A DNA stretch of 64,000 nt, from the NCBI RefSeq assembly GCF_011378905.1, contig NZ_WTPY01000024.1, forward strand, positions 1 through 64,000. The letters are read 5' to 3'. The position numbers and the translations under genes are program-made. The notes beneath the pieces are model-generated. The model had not been told where the DNA came from, did not search any database, and saw nothing but the letters and a program-made list of their open reading frames with translations. The stretch comes from Paraglaciecola sp. 20A4 (lineage in GTDB: Bacteria; Pseudomonadota; Gammaproteobacteria; Enterobacterales; Alteromonadaceae). Positions 55,235 through 63,826 of the stretch are shown here, one piece after another (position 1 is the first letter of the stretch; each line of letters starts with the position of its first letter).

Positions 55235-56464
55235 ATGCAGCATAAAAAAAAGGTTACCCAGTTAAGGACTAATACTATTCGTTTTTGGCGACTTTCATTG
55301 GTCGTCATCACACTCTTTCTCGGCAATGCATACGCAAACGAGTTAGCAGACGACGCTTTTATTAAACAGCATAAGTTAGTGGAGCGCAGCACAGAAATTT
55401 TATTTTGGACCCAAGAAGAACGGGCGATTGGTTTTAAAAGCATCGGCAGAATGTGGCCTACAAGAGTGGTCGCCAAATCTAACACTGCCATACCTATGGT
55501 AATGAATGACATCGGGTTAAGTGAAATCACATACGAAGTGGAGGGTAAAAAATACCACATCGAGGATTTCATCAAACTGAAAAGTGCAATCGGTATTGTG
55601 ATACTAAAAGACGGCGACCTAGTATACGAGAACTATACCGATGGCAATGATAAAAACACCCGTTGGATATCATTTTCTGTCACTAAATCAGTCTCTTCCT
55701 TATTGATTGGCGCTGCCGTTAAAGATGGTTATATCGCAAGCATCGATGATCAAGTCGTAGATTACTTACCGCAATTAAAAGGCTCAGCTTACGACGGAGC
55801 GAGTATCAAAAATGTGTTGCACATGAACTCAGGTGTCAAGTGGAACGAAGACTACAGCGACCCGAATTCAGATGTATCACAAGCGGGTGCATCAAACGGC
55901 ATTACGCTAATTAACTATGTAAAATCGCTGCCAAGAGCACATAAGCCAGGCACCGTCTTTAACTACAACACCGCTGAATCAAATCTAATTGGCGAGCTTT
56001 TACGCTCAGCCATAGGCAATAACGCCGCGACTTACTTACAAGATAAAATATGGCAGCCCTACGCCATGGAAAACGATGCATTATGGGTATTAGATAGGCC
56101 GAATGGCGTCGAAACAGGCGGTTGTTGTTTGTTAGCAAGCCTGCGTGATTTCGCAAAAGTAGGCCAATTCGCCTATGAACAACTCCCGTCACCGGAAAAT
56201 TCCCCACTCGCAAAAAACTGGCTAACAGACTCAGTTACCCCATCAGACACTTACCCCAACTACGGCTATCAGTGGTGGCTGGAAAGTGACAGCAATAGAT
56301 TTCGTGCATCGGGTATCTTCGGCCAAGCAATCGCCGTTTACCCCGAACTCGGTCTTGTTATTGCTAAACACGGCAATAGCCCCGAAGCAACTGGCCCAAG
56401 TGAATATAAAACACATGAAAAAGCGCTAGACGCAGCCATAGTAGCGAAAATAAAAGAAATGTAG
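55235..56464 (+). CDS. Class C beta-lactamase-like serine hydrolase
   Basis: 409 residues. Signal peptide (RLSLVVITLFLGNAYA), then the beta-lactamase/DD-peptidase fold: catalytic SVTK in WISFSVTKSVSS, the YxN-like FNYNTAES, and a C-terminal KHGNS in place of KTG. GYQWWLESDS is also conserved. It is probably periplasmic, acting as an esterase, peptidase or hydrolase; true beta-lactam resistance is not implied. It lies 150 bases after anmK. Confidence 0.85.
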   Translation: MQHKKKVTQLRTNTIRFWRLSLVVITLFLGNAYANELADDAFIKQHKLVERSTEILFWTQEERAIGFKSIGRMWPTRVVAKSNTAIPMVMNDIGLSEITYEVEGKKYHIEDFIKLKSAIGIVILKDGDLVYENYTDGNDKNTRWISFSVTKSVSSLLIGAAVKDGYIASIDDQVVDYLPQLKGSAYDGASIKNVLHMNSGVKWNEDYSDPNSDVSQAGASNGITLINYVKSLPRAHKPGTVFNYNTAESNLIGELLRSAIGNNAATYLQDKIWQPYAMENDALWVLDRPNGVETGGCCLLASLRDFAKVGQFAYEQLPSPENSPLAKNWLTDSVTPSDTYPNYGYQWWLESDSNRFRASGIFGQAIAVYPELGLVIAKHGNSPEATGPSEYKTHEKALDAAIVAKIKEM

Positions 56465-56551
56465 GGTATCTATCTGCTTGTATACTTAGCCGCTATTTAA
56501 GCGGTTAAGTAACGACGGATTTGTCGGCGTGGTTGTAAGCACGTCTGTTGA

Positions 56552-56773
56552 TTAAACCTGCGGCTCGCTTTTCTCAGCAAATTTTTGTTTTAAATATTTA
56601 ATGTTCGTATTGAGTTCCATTATTTCCATTTGTGAGTCACGAGCCAAGTCCCGCATCTCTTTAACTCGCCTTGAAATAACAAAAATAAATACCGGCACCA
56701 AAAGCCACAATATAATGAATGCCACATACACCATGACCCCTGCGAGCCCAAAACTACTTAAAATACCTTCCAT
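56552..56773 (-). CDS. Small membrane protein with a coiled-coil tail
   Basis: 73 residues from ATG 56773 (AGGA ten bases upstream; an earlier in-frame ATG at 56797 lacks one). One strong membrane helix (VMVYVAFIILWLLVPVFIFVI) is followed by a charged heptad-like helix. I do not recognise the family. Confidence 0.6.
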   Translation of the reverse strand: MEGILSSFGLAGVMVYVAFIILWLLVPVFIFVISRRVKEMRDLARDSQMEIMELNTNIKYLKQKFAEKSEPQV

Positions 56774-57242
56774 TAAATAATATCCTATAAAAATCACTAA
56801 TCTGAGTATTTAGAATCGATCAAAATCAACCCGCACACGCATATATTTGCCTTTTTACATGCCCGATTTTAACATACAATATTGCTTTGTGTAGGTGGGT
56901 TTTTTTACTCGTAAACTCAGTGGGCCTAGCAAGATCTTGCTGATTACCGGAATGACTATTGCAGCCGTATTAAAAAGCGATACATCCGAAGACCTTGTGA
57001 GGTAAATACACTGAAAAGTTTACTCTGACCCAACTTATTGTAATAACTAACAAAAACAAGCCTTACAGAACGAAAGTTACGATTGTATATTGCAATAAAC
57101 CTTGACTAGAAAGTGGTCAAATTTAGGTACTGATAAAGCTAAAATTGGATACGTATACACGGGGCATCGTAGAGCGTGTGGCATTCGGCGGACTAAATTA
57201 TCATCAGCGACTCTGATGCTGCTAATTCACTTAATTCGCCAT
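56774..57242. other. Gene-free stretch with one copy of a dispersed repeat
   Basis: About 470 bases. At 57011-57036 it holds CTGAAAAGTTTACTCTGACC and adjacent CAACTT, similar to 59613-59658. No convincing gene. Confidence 0.4.
57011..57036 (+). repeat. Dispersed repeat, copy 1
   Basis: CTGAAAAGTTTACTCTGACC plus CAACTT matches the segment at 59613-59658 with few differences. The two copies bracket the diguanylate cyclase and the decayed Y1 transposase. Confidence 0.6.
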
Positions 57243-58667
57243 TTAGGGATTGGGTTTCGATACACTAACGACTTGATTTCGTCCTTGCCGTTTGGCTTTA
57301 TACAGTGCAGCGTCCGCTTCATTAAGCTCTGCGTCCAGCGTTGTCTCAGCACAGACAGCGGAGACAGAAGCGCCTATGCTGACGGTAATACTAAAGCACT
57401 TAGTTGGACTGGAATGAAACTCCAATTCGGCGATATTCTTACGTAAACGTTCACAAATATCAGCGGATTGTTTGTTGTCTTGCAGGAGTAGGCAAAATAC
57501 AAATTCTTCACCGCCAAAACGACCGTAAATATCTTCTTTTCTGAAAAAGATAGCAAAAGACTCTGCCAATTTAACCAGTACATTGTCACCAACTTCGTGC
57601 CCGTATGAATCGTTAATGTGTTTAAAATTATCTATATCTAACATTGCTACCAGCAGAATCTGGCCCCCACGCTTTGCTCGACTAATTTGCTGTTCCGCTT
57701 GCTCTAAGAAAAACCGCCTGTTAGGGATTTTGGTCAGCACATCTTGATAAGCAAAACGGTACAGTTCTTTATTCGCATCATGTAATTCTCGTGTTCTGCG
57801 CCGCACCAGATCTTCTAAATTAGACTTTAATGATTTTAAATTTTTATTATGGGTTTCAAGTTGTTCTGCATTGAATATCTCATTCGTTACGTCGCGTTCA
57901 ATAGCGGCGAAATGGGTCACATCACCGTGCTTATTTTTGAGTGGAAAAATATTTAAACCTAACCAATAGGGATGCCCAGTCTTGGTGTAATTTAAGATAT
58001 TAGCAGACACATTTTGTTTATTTTGCAAACCCAAGCTGATGCGTTTTAGCTCATCCTTGTCGGTGTCCTTGCCTTGTAGAATTCTTGGGGTTTCGCCAAT
58101 CGCCTCTTCACGCGTGTAGCCGGTCAATTTTTCGAAAGCATCGTTCACGTAAATAATGCGTGGCCCAAATGGTGCGGTTAGTTCATCAGCTTCAGTGACG
58201 ATAATAATATCTTGTGCGTTATCTACAATAGATTGAAAGGAGAATATGTCTTTATTAGCGGTGATATCGTTAAAGGTCACCACAATAAAACTATTTTCAT
58301 CCTTTTCTGCTAACTCAGGATACGCATTGACCATAAACCAAGACGGTTTGTCTCTGGTGCTGTCGATAACGCCAAGCACTAAGTTGTGAATCGGGCTTCT
58401 AAATCTTTTTACCTGAGAAACGGGGTATTGATCATTGATCAATGGTCTGTTTGCCTCATCAATGAAACGCCATTGTGGATCATACGCATCGCGATTAATA
58501 AATTGCTCATGGGTTAACCGCATAAAACGCAATGCGGCTGGGTTAGCATAGATAACTGAAGTATCCCACTTATGAATTACCACACCAATGTTGGCGTTTT
58601 CCAGCAAGTTTTTTAAAGTAAGGCCGTCAAAATCCCCCATATCTTTTTCATACCATTGGCAATACAT
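57243..58667 (-). CDS. Diguanylate cyclase with two PAS domains
   Basis: 474 residues. PAS1 (about 15-125) has ANIGVVIHKWDTSVIYANPAA, given as ANIGVVIHKWDTS. PAS2/PAC (about 145-270) has YVNDAFEKLTGYTREEAIG, then a short coiled coil, and a GGDEF domain (about 315-470) with the active site RFGGEEF and an intact product-inhibition RxxD (RKED) nine residues before it. It makes cyclic di-GMP from two GTP in the cytoplasm. No membrane segment or EAL domain. PAS2 resembles a LOV domain but has no flavin-binding Cys. Confidence 0.92.
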   Translation of the reverse strand: MYCQWYEKDMGDFDGLTLKNLLENANIGVVIHKWDTSVIYANPAALRFMRLTHEQFINRDAYDPQWRFIDEANRPLINDQYPVSQVKRFRSPIHNLVLGVIDSTRDKPSWFMVNAYPELAEKDENSFIVVTFNDITANKDIFSFQSIVDNAQDIIIVTEADELTAPFGPRIIYVNDAFEKLTGYTREEAIGETPRILQGKDTDKDELKRISLGLQNKQNVSANILNYTKTGHPYWLGLNIFPLKNKHGDVTHFAAIERDVTNEIFNAEQLETHNKNLKSLKSNLEDLVRRRTRELHDANKELYRFAYQDVLTKIPNRRFFLEQAEQQISRAKRGGQILLVAMLDIDNFKHINDSYGHEVGDNVLVKLAESFAIFFRKEDIYGRFGGEEFVFCLLLQDNKQSADICERLRKNIAELEFHSSPTKCFSITVSIGASVSAVCAETTLDAELNEADAALYKAKRQGRNQVVSVSKPNP

Positions 58668-58917
58668 AACGAAAGACTATAACAAAAATCAAAGACCTGA
58701 GTGAAAATTCGTATAAACGAGTAAATTAAGCAAAACTCAGCGTCTAAAACGACTAATATATTTTTCCTGTAGGAGTGATATCGATAAGCCAAATTAGTCT
58801 AATTGATACGCCTTATTTTATTCACAACATGCATGCCGTTTACTTCTTCGAAGCCCGCTAACGCGATTCTAATTTTTCCCAATAAATTGGTAGGCAGGTA
58901 GATTTACCTCACAAGTA
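58668..58917. other. Gap upstream of the diguanylate cyclase
   Basis: No gene; promoter region of the cyclase and the left side of the transposase remnant. Confidence 0.3.
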
Positions 58918-59351
58918 CTTCTAGATGAAAGTGCCGTTCTGGCGTGCATGGTGTATGTGGACTTAAATCCTATTCGCGTAAAAATGGCAAAAACACCCGA
59001 AACGGCAAAGTACACCAGTATCAAAAGACGTACTCAAGCCATTAAAAACCAACACCTCAACCGGGTGTTTTGGTGCCCTTTGTAGGAAATCCTCGTTAAA
59101 ATATACTTCGAGGTGTCGCTTATTCACTCAAAGAATATTTTGAGTTGGTAGAGACTACAGGCCGATGCATTCGTGATGATAAGGCTGGTCATATCGATAA
59201 CACTCACAGTCCTTTTCTACAAAGGTTAGGGTTAGATAGTGCTCAATGGCTAACCTTAACTACTGAGTTTGAAAAACACTTCTGCTACGCAGCAGGTGCG
59301 GAGCAAAAGATGAATGCATTTAAACGCCACACCCATCATCAACGACTGTGA
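58906..59351 (+). pseudogene. Y1 (IS200/RAYT-like) transposase remnant
   Basis: Broken pieces of the C-terminal part: [20 protein letters not shown] then [14 protein letters not shown] in one frame (stop at 59082), PFVGNPR, a stop, GVAYSLKEYFELVETTGRC in another, and IRDDKAGHIDNT to HTHHQRL ending at 59351. The VYVDLNP motif marks the Y1 transposase family related to REP-associated transposases. The N-terminal catalytic HUH part is missing, so it is not functional. Confidence 0.75.
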
Positions 59352-59517
59352 GAAATGACCAAAGCCAGAGAATTGTGAAAGCGCACTTAAAGCGGAATTA
59401 ATAAATACATCTTATACATATCTTGTAGCCTAGCCCCGTGGCTACGATTTCACCTTGCGCTGTCTTTTCACCTTCAACGCTTAATATTCCAGTAAAAATC
59501 TTCAATCTATCGGGCCA

Positions 59518-59546
59518 AAATTACCCTAAAAATTTTAGGGTAATTT
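59518..59546. repeat. Perfect palindrome with 14-base arms
   Basis: AAATTACCCTAAAA, one central base, then TTTTAGGGTAATTT. TTTCACCTTCAA flanks it on the right and occurs again at 59466. Confidence 0.85.
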
Positions 59547-59612
59547 CACCTTCAATATGGGAGTGATTATTAAGTTGGGTGTCTTTTTACTTTCTTGTTT
59601 TTACTTGGTCTA

Positions 59613-59658
59613 CTGAAAAGTTTATTCCGATCCAACTTTTTCCTGACCCAACTTTTTC
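59613..59658 (+). repeat. Dispersed repeat, copy 2 (extended)
   Basis: CTGAAAAGTTTATTCCGATC, then CAACTTTTTCCTGACCCAAC and a T run. It contains both the CTGAAAAGTTTA and CTGACCCAACTT elements of copy 1 at 57011-57036. Confidence 0.6.
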
Positions 59659-59858
59659 AACCCTGGGGATCAATCGTGCTTTATCGCTTGATTACTTAAA
59701 CTCGAGGGGCTTTATTCATTGAGTGATGGATTGCGCTTCACTATCTTAGTGAAACGCCCTGTGCGGAGTCATCGAGGCCAACCATTTAGTGCAGGGTGTT
59801 GTGGGGACTGGAGGTTAGAGTCCTCTGGCTGCCCGATTATGCACCTCACCAGTTTTGT

Positions 59859-60521
59859 TCAAATATGCACAAAAATACTTTTCAATTCTCGTCGTGACTT
59901 TGGAAGCTTGGCGTTATAGTCCTCTTGAGTGTGATGATATCCTATAGCCAAAGCGACATCACAATAATATCCACCTAGTTCTTCTTTAAACTCTTCATTT
60001 ACTAGCTCGCTATCAATCCCTTCCATAGGTGTGGAGTCAATTTTAAGACGAGCTAAAGTATGCAGAGTATTTCCCAGAGCAAGATAAGTTTGAGCTTTAG
60101 TCCAAGTACTGGTATCACCAGATTCATCTGTATTAAGTTCAGCAAAAAGCAAACCACCAAAAGCACTATCTCTATTTTCGGGTTTAGTACGCTTGTCAGC
60201 GATACCTTTATCCACTACTTCAACGTAATCATTGCGAGTGTAACGAGGGTTGTATGCAAAGAGAATGATCATTGAGCTATCAAAAACATGCGGTTGATTA
60301 ATTTGAAATTTATGGGCAAAAGTCTTGCTCATTCTTTCTTTGGCTTCATCACTTTCAATCACAACAAACTTCCAGGGTTGTGAATTGATTGACGATGCTG
60401 AAAGACGCATTGCTTCAAAGAGTATATTAAGATCCTCTTGCGGAACCTTTCTAGACTTATCGTACTTTTTTGTAGAGTGTCTCCAAAGAAGATCTTCAAT
60501 TATTGGATGTTTTTCATTCAT
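59859..60521 (-). CDS. NfsB-like nitroreductase family protein
   Basis: 220 residues. FMN-binding features: WRHSTKKYDKSRKVPQED near the start, RLSASSINSQPWKFVVI, and YYCDVALAIGYHH near the end, matching oxygen-insensitive NAD(P)H nitroreductases of the NfsB type. Cytoplasmic reduction of quinones or nitroaromatics is expected. AAGGAAAT lies before the ATG. It is a single-gene unit in an accessory zone. Confidence 0.88.
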   Translation of the reverse strand: MNEKHPIIEDLLWRHSTKKYDKSRKVPQEDLNILFEAMRLSASSINSQPWKFVVIESDEAKERMSKTFAHKFQINQPHVFDSSMIILFAYNPRYTRNDYVEVVDKGIADKRTKPENRDSAFGGLLFAELNTDESGDTSTWTKAQTYLALGNTLHTLARLKIDSTPMEGIDSELVNEEFKEELGGYYCDVALAIGYHHTQEDYNAKLPKSRRELKSIFVHI

Positions 60522-60619
60522 AATATTTCCTTAAAATTTGATCGTAAATTGTTTTCGCATAATGCCCCAATTAACCGACAAAGTGAGGGTAGCGAGTTAA
60601 CCTCGGATTGATTGGATTG

Positions 60620-61047
60620 TTATGCATCAACCACCCCAAAAAGTTTGGTGTAGTTTTTTCTATAAGTAATCACTGTTATGTGGGGCCATATTAAAGCTGC
60701 ATTTATAAGTGCGGGTAAAGCCATTAACAATGAAATAAGCTGGGTATTATCAAAAGGAATTAGAAATCCAGTTAACGCACCTGACACGTAAGTTATTGTG
60801 CAATAATTTCTGTACCAACTGATATTTTTATACATTGTCGATATTTCTAGATCGTCATCAACAGCAGCAAAAAAAAATAGAGAAAAATCAATCCCATTAG
60901 CGCTAATATAACGCTTTCTGGTTCTGCAATTTTAAGTGCAAAACCTAGCAGCGTTAATGCACTAAACACTAAAAACCAATTCGAATACGCTCCTTTATAA
61001 AGAAGGTAAGTGCCTGCTGGTTCTGTTGATAAAGGTCGTCGGCTCAT
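60620..61047 (-). pseudogene. Four-helix membrane protein, split by a frameshift at an A9 tract
   Basis: Two adjacent minus-strand frames read as one protein if one base is gained or lost in the run of nine A (60869-60877, T on the coding strand). The first (61047-60847) begins MSRRPLSTEPAGTYLLYKG and ends in LIFLYFF. The second continues AAVDDDLEISTMYKNISWY and ends YTKLFGVVDA. The joined product has about 142 residues and four membrane helices. Family not recognised. It may be a true pseudogene, a slippage-controlled gene or a sequencing error. Confidence 0.6.
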
Positions 61048-61288
61048 AGCTTAATTTGAAGCCTAACAAGGCTGCAAAAAAGTCGACTGTATCTAACCAT
61101 TTCCCTCGCCTTAGTTTAATTTTTATATTCTGTGAACTTTGCCTTGAACAATTTGATTTTACAAAGTTTTTGCACGAATAACGTATTTTACAATTTGGGC
61201 TTGTATCGGGCTTGAGGTGATTATTTTCAGTAGCTTAAAGTGAAAGATATATATATTAAGATGGATGTCTATCTAAGTTGTTAAGTTG

Positions 61289-61684
61289 TCATGGATTGAC
61301 TATCTTTATTCTTGCGCCATGAAAGTGAACCTCTTTGCCGCTGATAATAGCGCTACCATACACCAGTCTATTATTGAAATTTACTAGTAGCGTAACATAG
61401 TCACCATACCCAGCTTCAAACCAAGACAGCATATAAATTTCTTTTTCAATTTCAAATGCTTGATAGGGAAATGGACCCCACCACGTTTCAGGTTTAGAAC
61501 CAGTGAGATACCTATAGCTGATACCCGCTTCTTCAAATTTTACATTGTAAGATCTACCGCTTGTATATTCATAAGTGATTTCAGAGCCATTAAGTTTTCT
61601 TGTTGGTTCCACTAATTCGTCTGAAGCCATTGCATTGATGGAGAACAATAATATAGATATAAGTAGTATAAATTTATTCATCAT
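61289..61684 (-). CDS. Exported MoaF-like protein
   Basis: 131 residues from ATG 61684 (AGGAAAT directly upstream). Signal peptide (FILLISILLFSINAMA) and a small beta-rich domain: SEITYEYTSGRSYNVKFEEA, GDYVTLLVNFNNRLVYGSAI. The pattern of paired strands with GDYVTL and VYGSA resembles MoaF-type lipocalin-like domains. Function unknown; periplasmic. Confidence 0.6.
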   Translation of the reverse strand: MMNKFILLISILLFSINAMASDELVEPTRKLNGSEITYEYTSGRSYNVKFEEAGISYRYLTGSKPETWWGPFPYQAFEIEKEIYMLSWFEAGYGDYVTLLVNFNNRLVYGSAIISGKEVHFHGARIKIVNP

Positions 61685-61829
61685 ATTTCCTTTAGCGTAT
61701 AACGCTCGCATCTAACGAATCCCCTCATAATATTAAGCGGAAACAATAATATAAATACGCATTGCGCTATTTGATGTCTTTTATAAAAGCAGGCATTTGG
61801 CCAAAAACTAACCAAGCTGTTACCTGCAA

Positions 61830-62240
61830 AGCATCACGCGTGATATTCATATCTTACACGATTTGCTTAAAAAGCAATGGCCCAATCGACATGCAAACGT
61901 CTTTCTTCTCTTATGGTTGCCATACAATCCTTACTGTATGGACAACACTGTCGCTAACCGAATTGGGCCGTAACATAGCAGGCTCTGTCGCCCTAAAATA
62001 CGACATAAAACGTATAGACAGGCTGCTCGGTAAAAGACAACTGCACAACGAACGATTAGATATTTATCGCTGGCACGCACGGTTGCTTTGCGGTGCGAAC
62101 CTCATGCCCGTTGTACTTGTCGATTGGTCTGATGTAAGGGAGAAGCTCCGACACTTAACCTTAAATGCATCGGTCAGTGCCAAGGGCGTAACGTCAAGCT
62201 GAATGAGCGGGGGTTTTCGTTTACTCAATACAACTCCCCC
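61830..62240 (+). pseudogene. IS4-family transposase remnant (N-terminal part)
   Basis: Fragments in shifted frames: HDLLKKQWPNRHANVF, then LTELGRNIAGSVALKYDIKR, IDRLLGKRQLHNERLDIYRW and MPVVLVDWSDVREKLRHL, the last holding the first catalytic Asp (DWSD). After SVSAKG the frame shifts to GRNVKLNERGFSF. The catalytic core downstream is absent. The similarity is to IS10-type IS4 family transposases. Confidence 0.75.
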
Positions 62241-62327
62241 AGTTAGTCATAATCCTTTTTATGGTAACTAGCGAGTATCTCACCTATCTGTTTAATATGG
62301 GGGTCTTTGTATCTGCTGGTTATCCGA

Positions 62328-62642
62328 TTATAGCTCTGCTATGTGCGTGAGAGTTTCCGGGTGACGTTGTACTAATTTTAGAAGAGTGATTGCTTGCCCA
62401 TTTGGAGCACTGCGTCCTTGCTCCCAGTTCTCTAATGTACGAGAAGATGTATGAAGCAAACTTGCAAACACACCACGAGACATATTAAATTTTTCTCGAA
62501 TATGTACAATTTCACTAGGTGAAATATCAAGTTCATTTAAGTCATTAACTTGATGTGTTTTAAGGGTAAGCTTCCCCTCTGTATGTTCTTTTGCTTCAAC
62601 AAGAGCCGAGCTTAATTCTGTAAATAAATCACGATTGCTCAT
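62328..62642 (-). CDS. HigA/NadS-type antitoxin
   Basis: 104 residues. The C-terminal half is an XRE helix-turn-helix (FNMSRGVFASLLHTSSRTLENWEQG, given as MSRGVFASLLHTSSRTLENW) followed by LKLVQRHPETL. This is the NadS/HigA layout that neutralises RelE/HigB-type toxins and represses the operon. Its start overlaps the toxin gene's end by 14 bases. Confidence 0.85.
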   Translation of the reverse strand: MSNRDLFTELSSALVEAKEHTEGKLTLKTHQVNDLNELDISPSEIVHIREKFNMSRGVFASLLHTSSRTLENWEQGRSAPNGQAITLLKLVQRHPETLTHIAEL

Positions 62643-62973
62643 TGCGCCATACCTCCATAAAAGTCTTTAATTGATTCTTTTGATCTGCGGTTAAATCTGA
62701 CATTTCACTCTTCCCATAAATAGTGAGTAAATAGAAGCATCGTTTTTGATCAAAAAAGTAATAAATGACACGTGAACCACCACGCTTACCTTTACCTTTA
62801 CCTTTACCCTTACTTGCAACTCGAAGCTTCCGCAAACCAGCTGTACCTTGAATTACGTCCCACTGCTTAGGGTTTGACATTAGTTCAGCTTGAAACAGCC
62901 TAAACTCTTCATCACTGAGGTAGTCATCTCGATATTTCTCAAATATTTTTGATTCTACGAATATACACTTCAT
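62629..62973 (-). CDS. HigB/RelE-type toxin
   Basis: 114 residues: LSDEEFRLFQAELMSNP, GLRKLRVASKGKGKG, RGGSRVIYYFFDQKRCFYLL and YGKSEMSDLTADQKNQL. These are typical of the RelE/HigB-2 mRNA interferase family. It precedes the antitoxin gene, the HigBA order. A hexanucleotide repeat encodes four KG pairs in the middle (KGKGKGKG), more than in the usual GKGKRGG of the family. Confidence 0.85.
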   Translation of the reverse strand: MKCIFVESKIFEKYRDDYLSDEEFRLFQAELMSNPKQWDVIQGTAGLRKLRVASKGKGKGKGKRGGSRVIYYFFDQKRCFYLLTIYGKSEMSDLTADQKNQLKTFMEVWRNEQS

Positions 62974-62985
62974 AATTAAAGTGTA
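62964..62985 (-). promoter_or_regulatory. Toxin-antitoxin operator at the start codon
   Basis: TACACTT-N8-AAGTGTA inverted repeat straddles the toxin ATG (62971-62973). A -35-like TTGCCT (63003-63008) and -10-like TACACT (62980-62985) on the minus strand are 17 bases apart. Binding of the antitoxin here would block transcription. Confidence 0.55.
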
Positions 62986-63282
62986 CGCAAATCGCGTATA
63001 GTAGGCAAGGAGGGATATAAATGAGTTATAACAGCTTCATCAGCCGCGGGTTTTGTCTTTCTCCCGACTCAAACTTTCCCGATCAAAGTGGCTACTTCTT
63101 TTACTCTTTTTTGACAGTATTCGTCGATGAATATTCGGATAATTTAACTACGAAGCACCTCGTTTCTCGAGTCAACTCTCTTTGGCGACGCCATCGCTGC
63201 TTTAGGCTTTTTCACGACTCCAATTTTCCAAATTTTTATTAGGCTTGTCAGGTGTCCAGACAGGGGGGAATCCGAGGCTCTT
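62974..63282. other. Gene-free stretch after the toxin promoter
   Basis: Frames at 63021-63242 and 63245-63466 have no motif or ribosome-binding site and are not called. Confidence 0.4.
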
Positions 63283-63626
63283 AGGAGCAATGCTCCTATT
63301 GGGTGAACGATTCACCATGGATGGTGAAGCTGTAACTCCGTTATGGGGAGAACCACCAAGGACGGGTTTAAACACAGTTTTGTATTATGAGTTTTCGAAG
63401 AGCTTAGTTAGCGAAGTGCTTTACATGGATGTTTCCTTTCGCCGCTCTGACATTGAAGGTGCATAAAAATAGGGATAAAAGATTGGTTGGAGGTCGGCCT
63501 TTACAAAGTACGTCCTGTACTTTGCCCTGCGGGCCATCCTACGGATGTTCAAAATGGTTCCCGACCATTTTGTCTTGGTGACTTCTTTTGGCTGTTGAAA
63601 AGAAGTTACTGGCTCGTAGAGACGAG
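63283..63626. repeat. Cluster of inverted repeats
   Basis: At least eight short perfect inverted repeats in 350 bases: AGGAGCA/TGCTCCT (63283), GTGAA/TTCAC (63303), TTCACCAT/ATGGTGAA (63311-63328), AAAGTAC/GTACTTT (63505-63523), GCCC/GGGC (63524-63534), AAAATGGT/ACCATTTT (63551-63571), ACTTCTTTT/AAAAGAAGT (63581-63606) and CTCGT/ACGAG (63613-63626). No coding feature explains them. Confidence 0.75.
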
Positions 63627-63690
63627 AGTCATACTCGTCATGGATCACGATAAGCGCAGCGCAGCACATCCCCAAACTTAAAAAACATCA

Positions 63691-63704
63691 AATTGTCGAC
63701 AATT
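63691..63704. promoter_or_regulatory. Palindromic operator 1 upstream of the GntR regulator
   Basis: AATTGTCGACAATT, a perfect 14-base palindrome 123 bases before the regulator start. A matching box lies 54 bases downstream. TTGTCGACAA boxes are, to my recollection, the type bound by GntR-family PrpR in related bacteria. Confidence 0.65.
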
Positions 63705-63744
63705 ACCGCTATTAAAACTTGAAATACCTTATTACTCTGCTATA

Positions 63745-63754
63745 TTGTCGACAA
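63745..63754. promoter_or_regulatory. Palindromic operator 2 upstream of the GntR regulator
   Basis: TTGTCGACAA, identical in its ten core bases to operator 1, 73 bases before the regulator start. Confidence 0.65.
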
Positions 63755-63826
63755 CCTTAGGTATCTGACTTACCTGAAAATCAGAAATTATCTGTCGCTT
63801 ATTTTATCGGGAACCACGCTAAAACC

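Larger units (their letters stand above)
59352..59858. other. Repeat- and palindrome-rich non-coding region
   Basis: It holds a perfect palindrome at 59518-59546, three copies of TTTCACCTT (near 59449, 59466 and 59545), the repeat copy at 59613-59658, and a tRNA T-arm-like hairpin at 59810-59826. No gene is called. Confidence 0.5.

Noticed and set aside
57850-58250. LOV light-sensing domain in the diguanylate cyclase
   Set aside because: GETPRILQGKDTD resembles the LOV core GRNCRFLQG, but the flavin-binding Cys is replaced by Pro, so no light sensing is claimed.
59810-59826. Possible tRNA remnant
   Set aside because: A T-arm-like hairpin (GGAGG-TTAGAGT-CCTCT) followed by GGCTGCCC, but no matching acceptor, D-arm or anticodon arm upstream.
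63245-63681. Overlapping short frames on both strands
   Set aside because: They arise from the inverted-repeat cluster, contradict each other, and have no start signals or known motifs.
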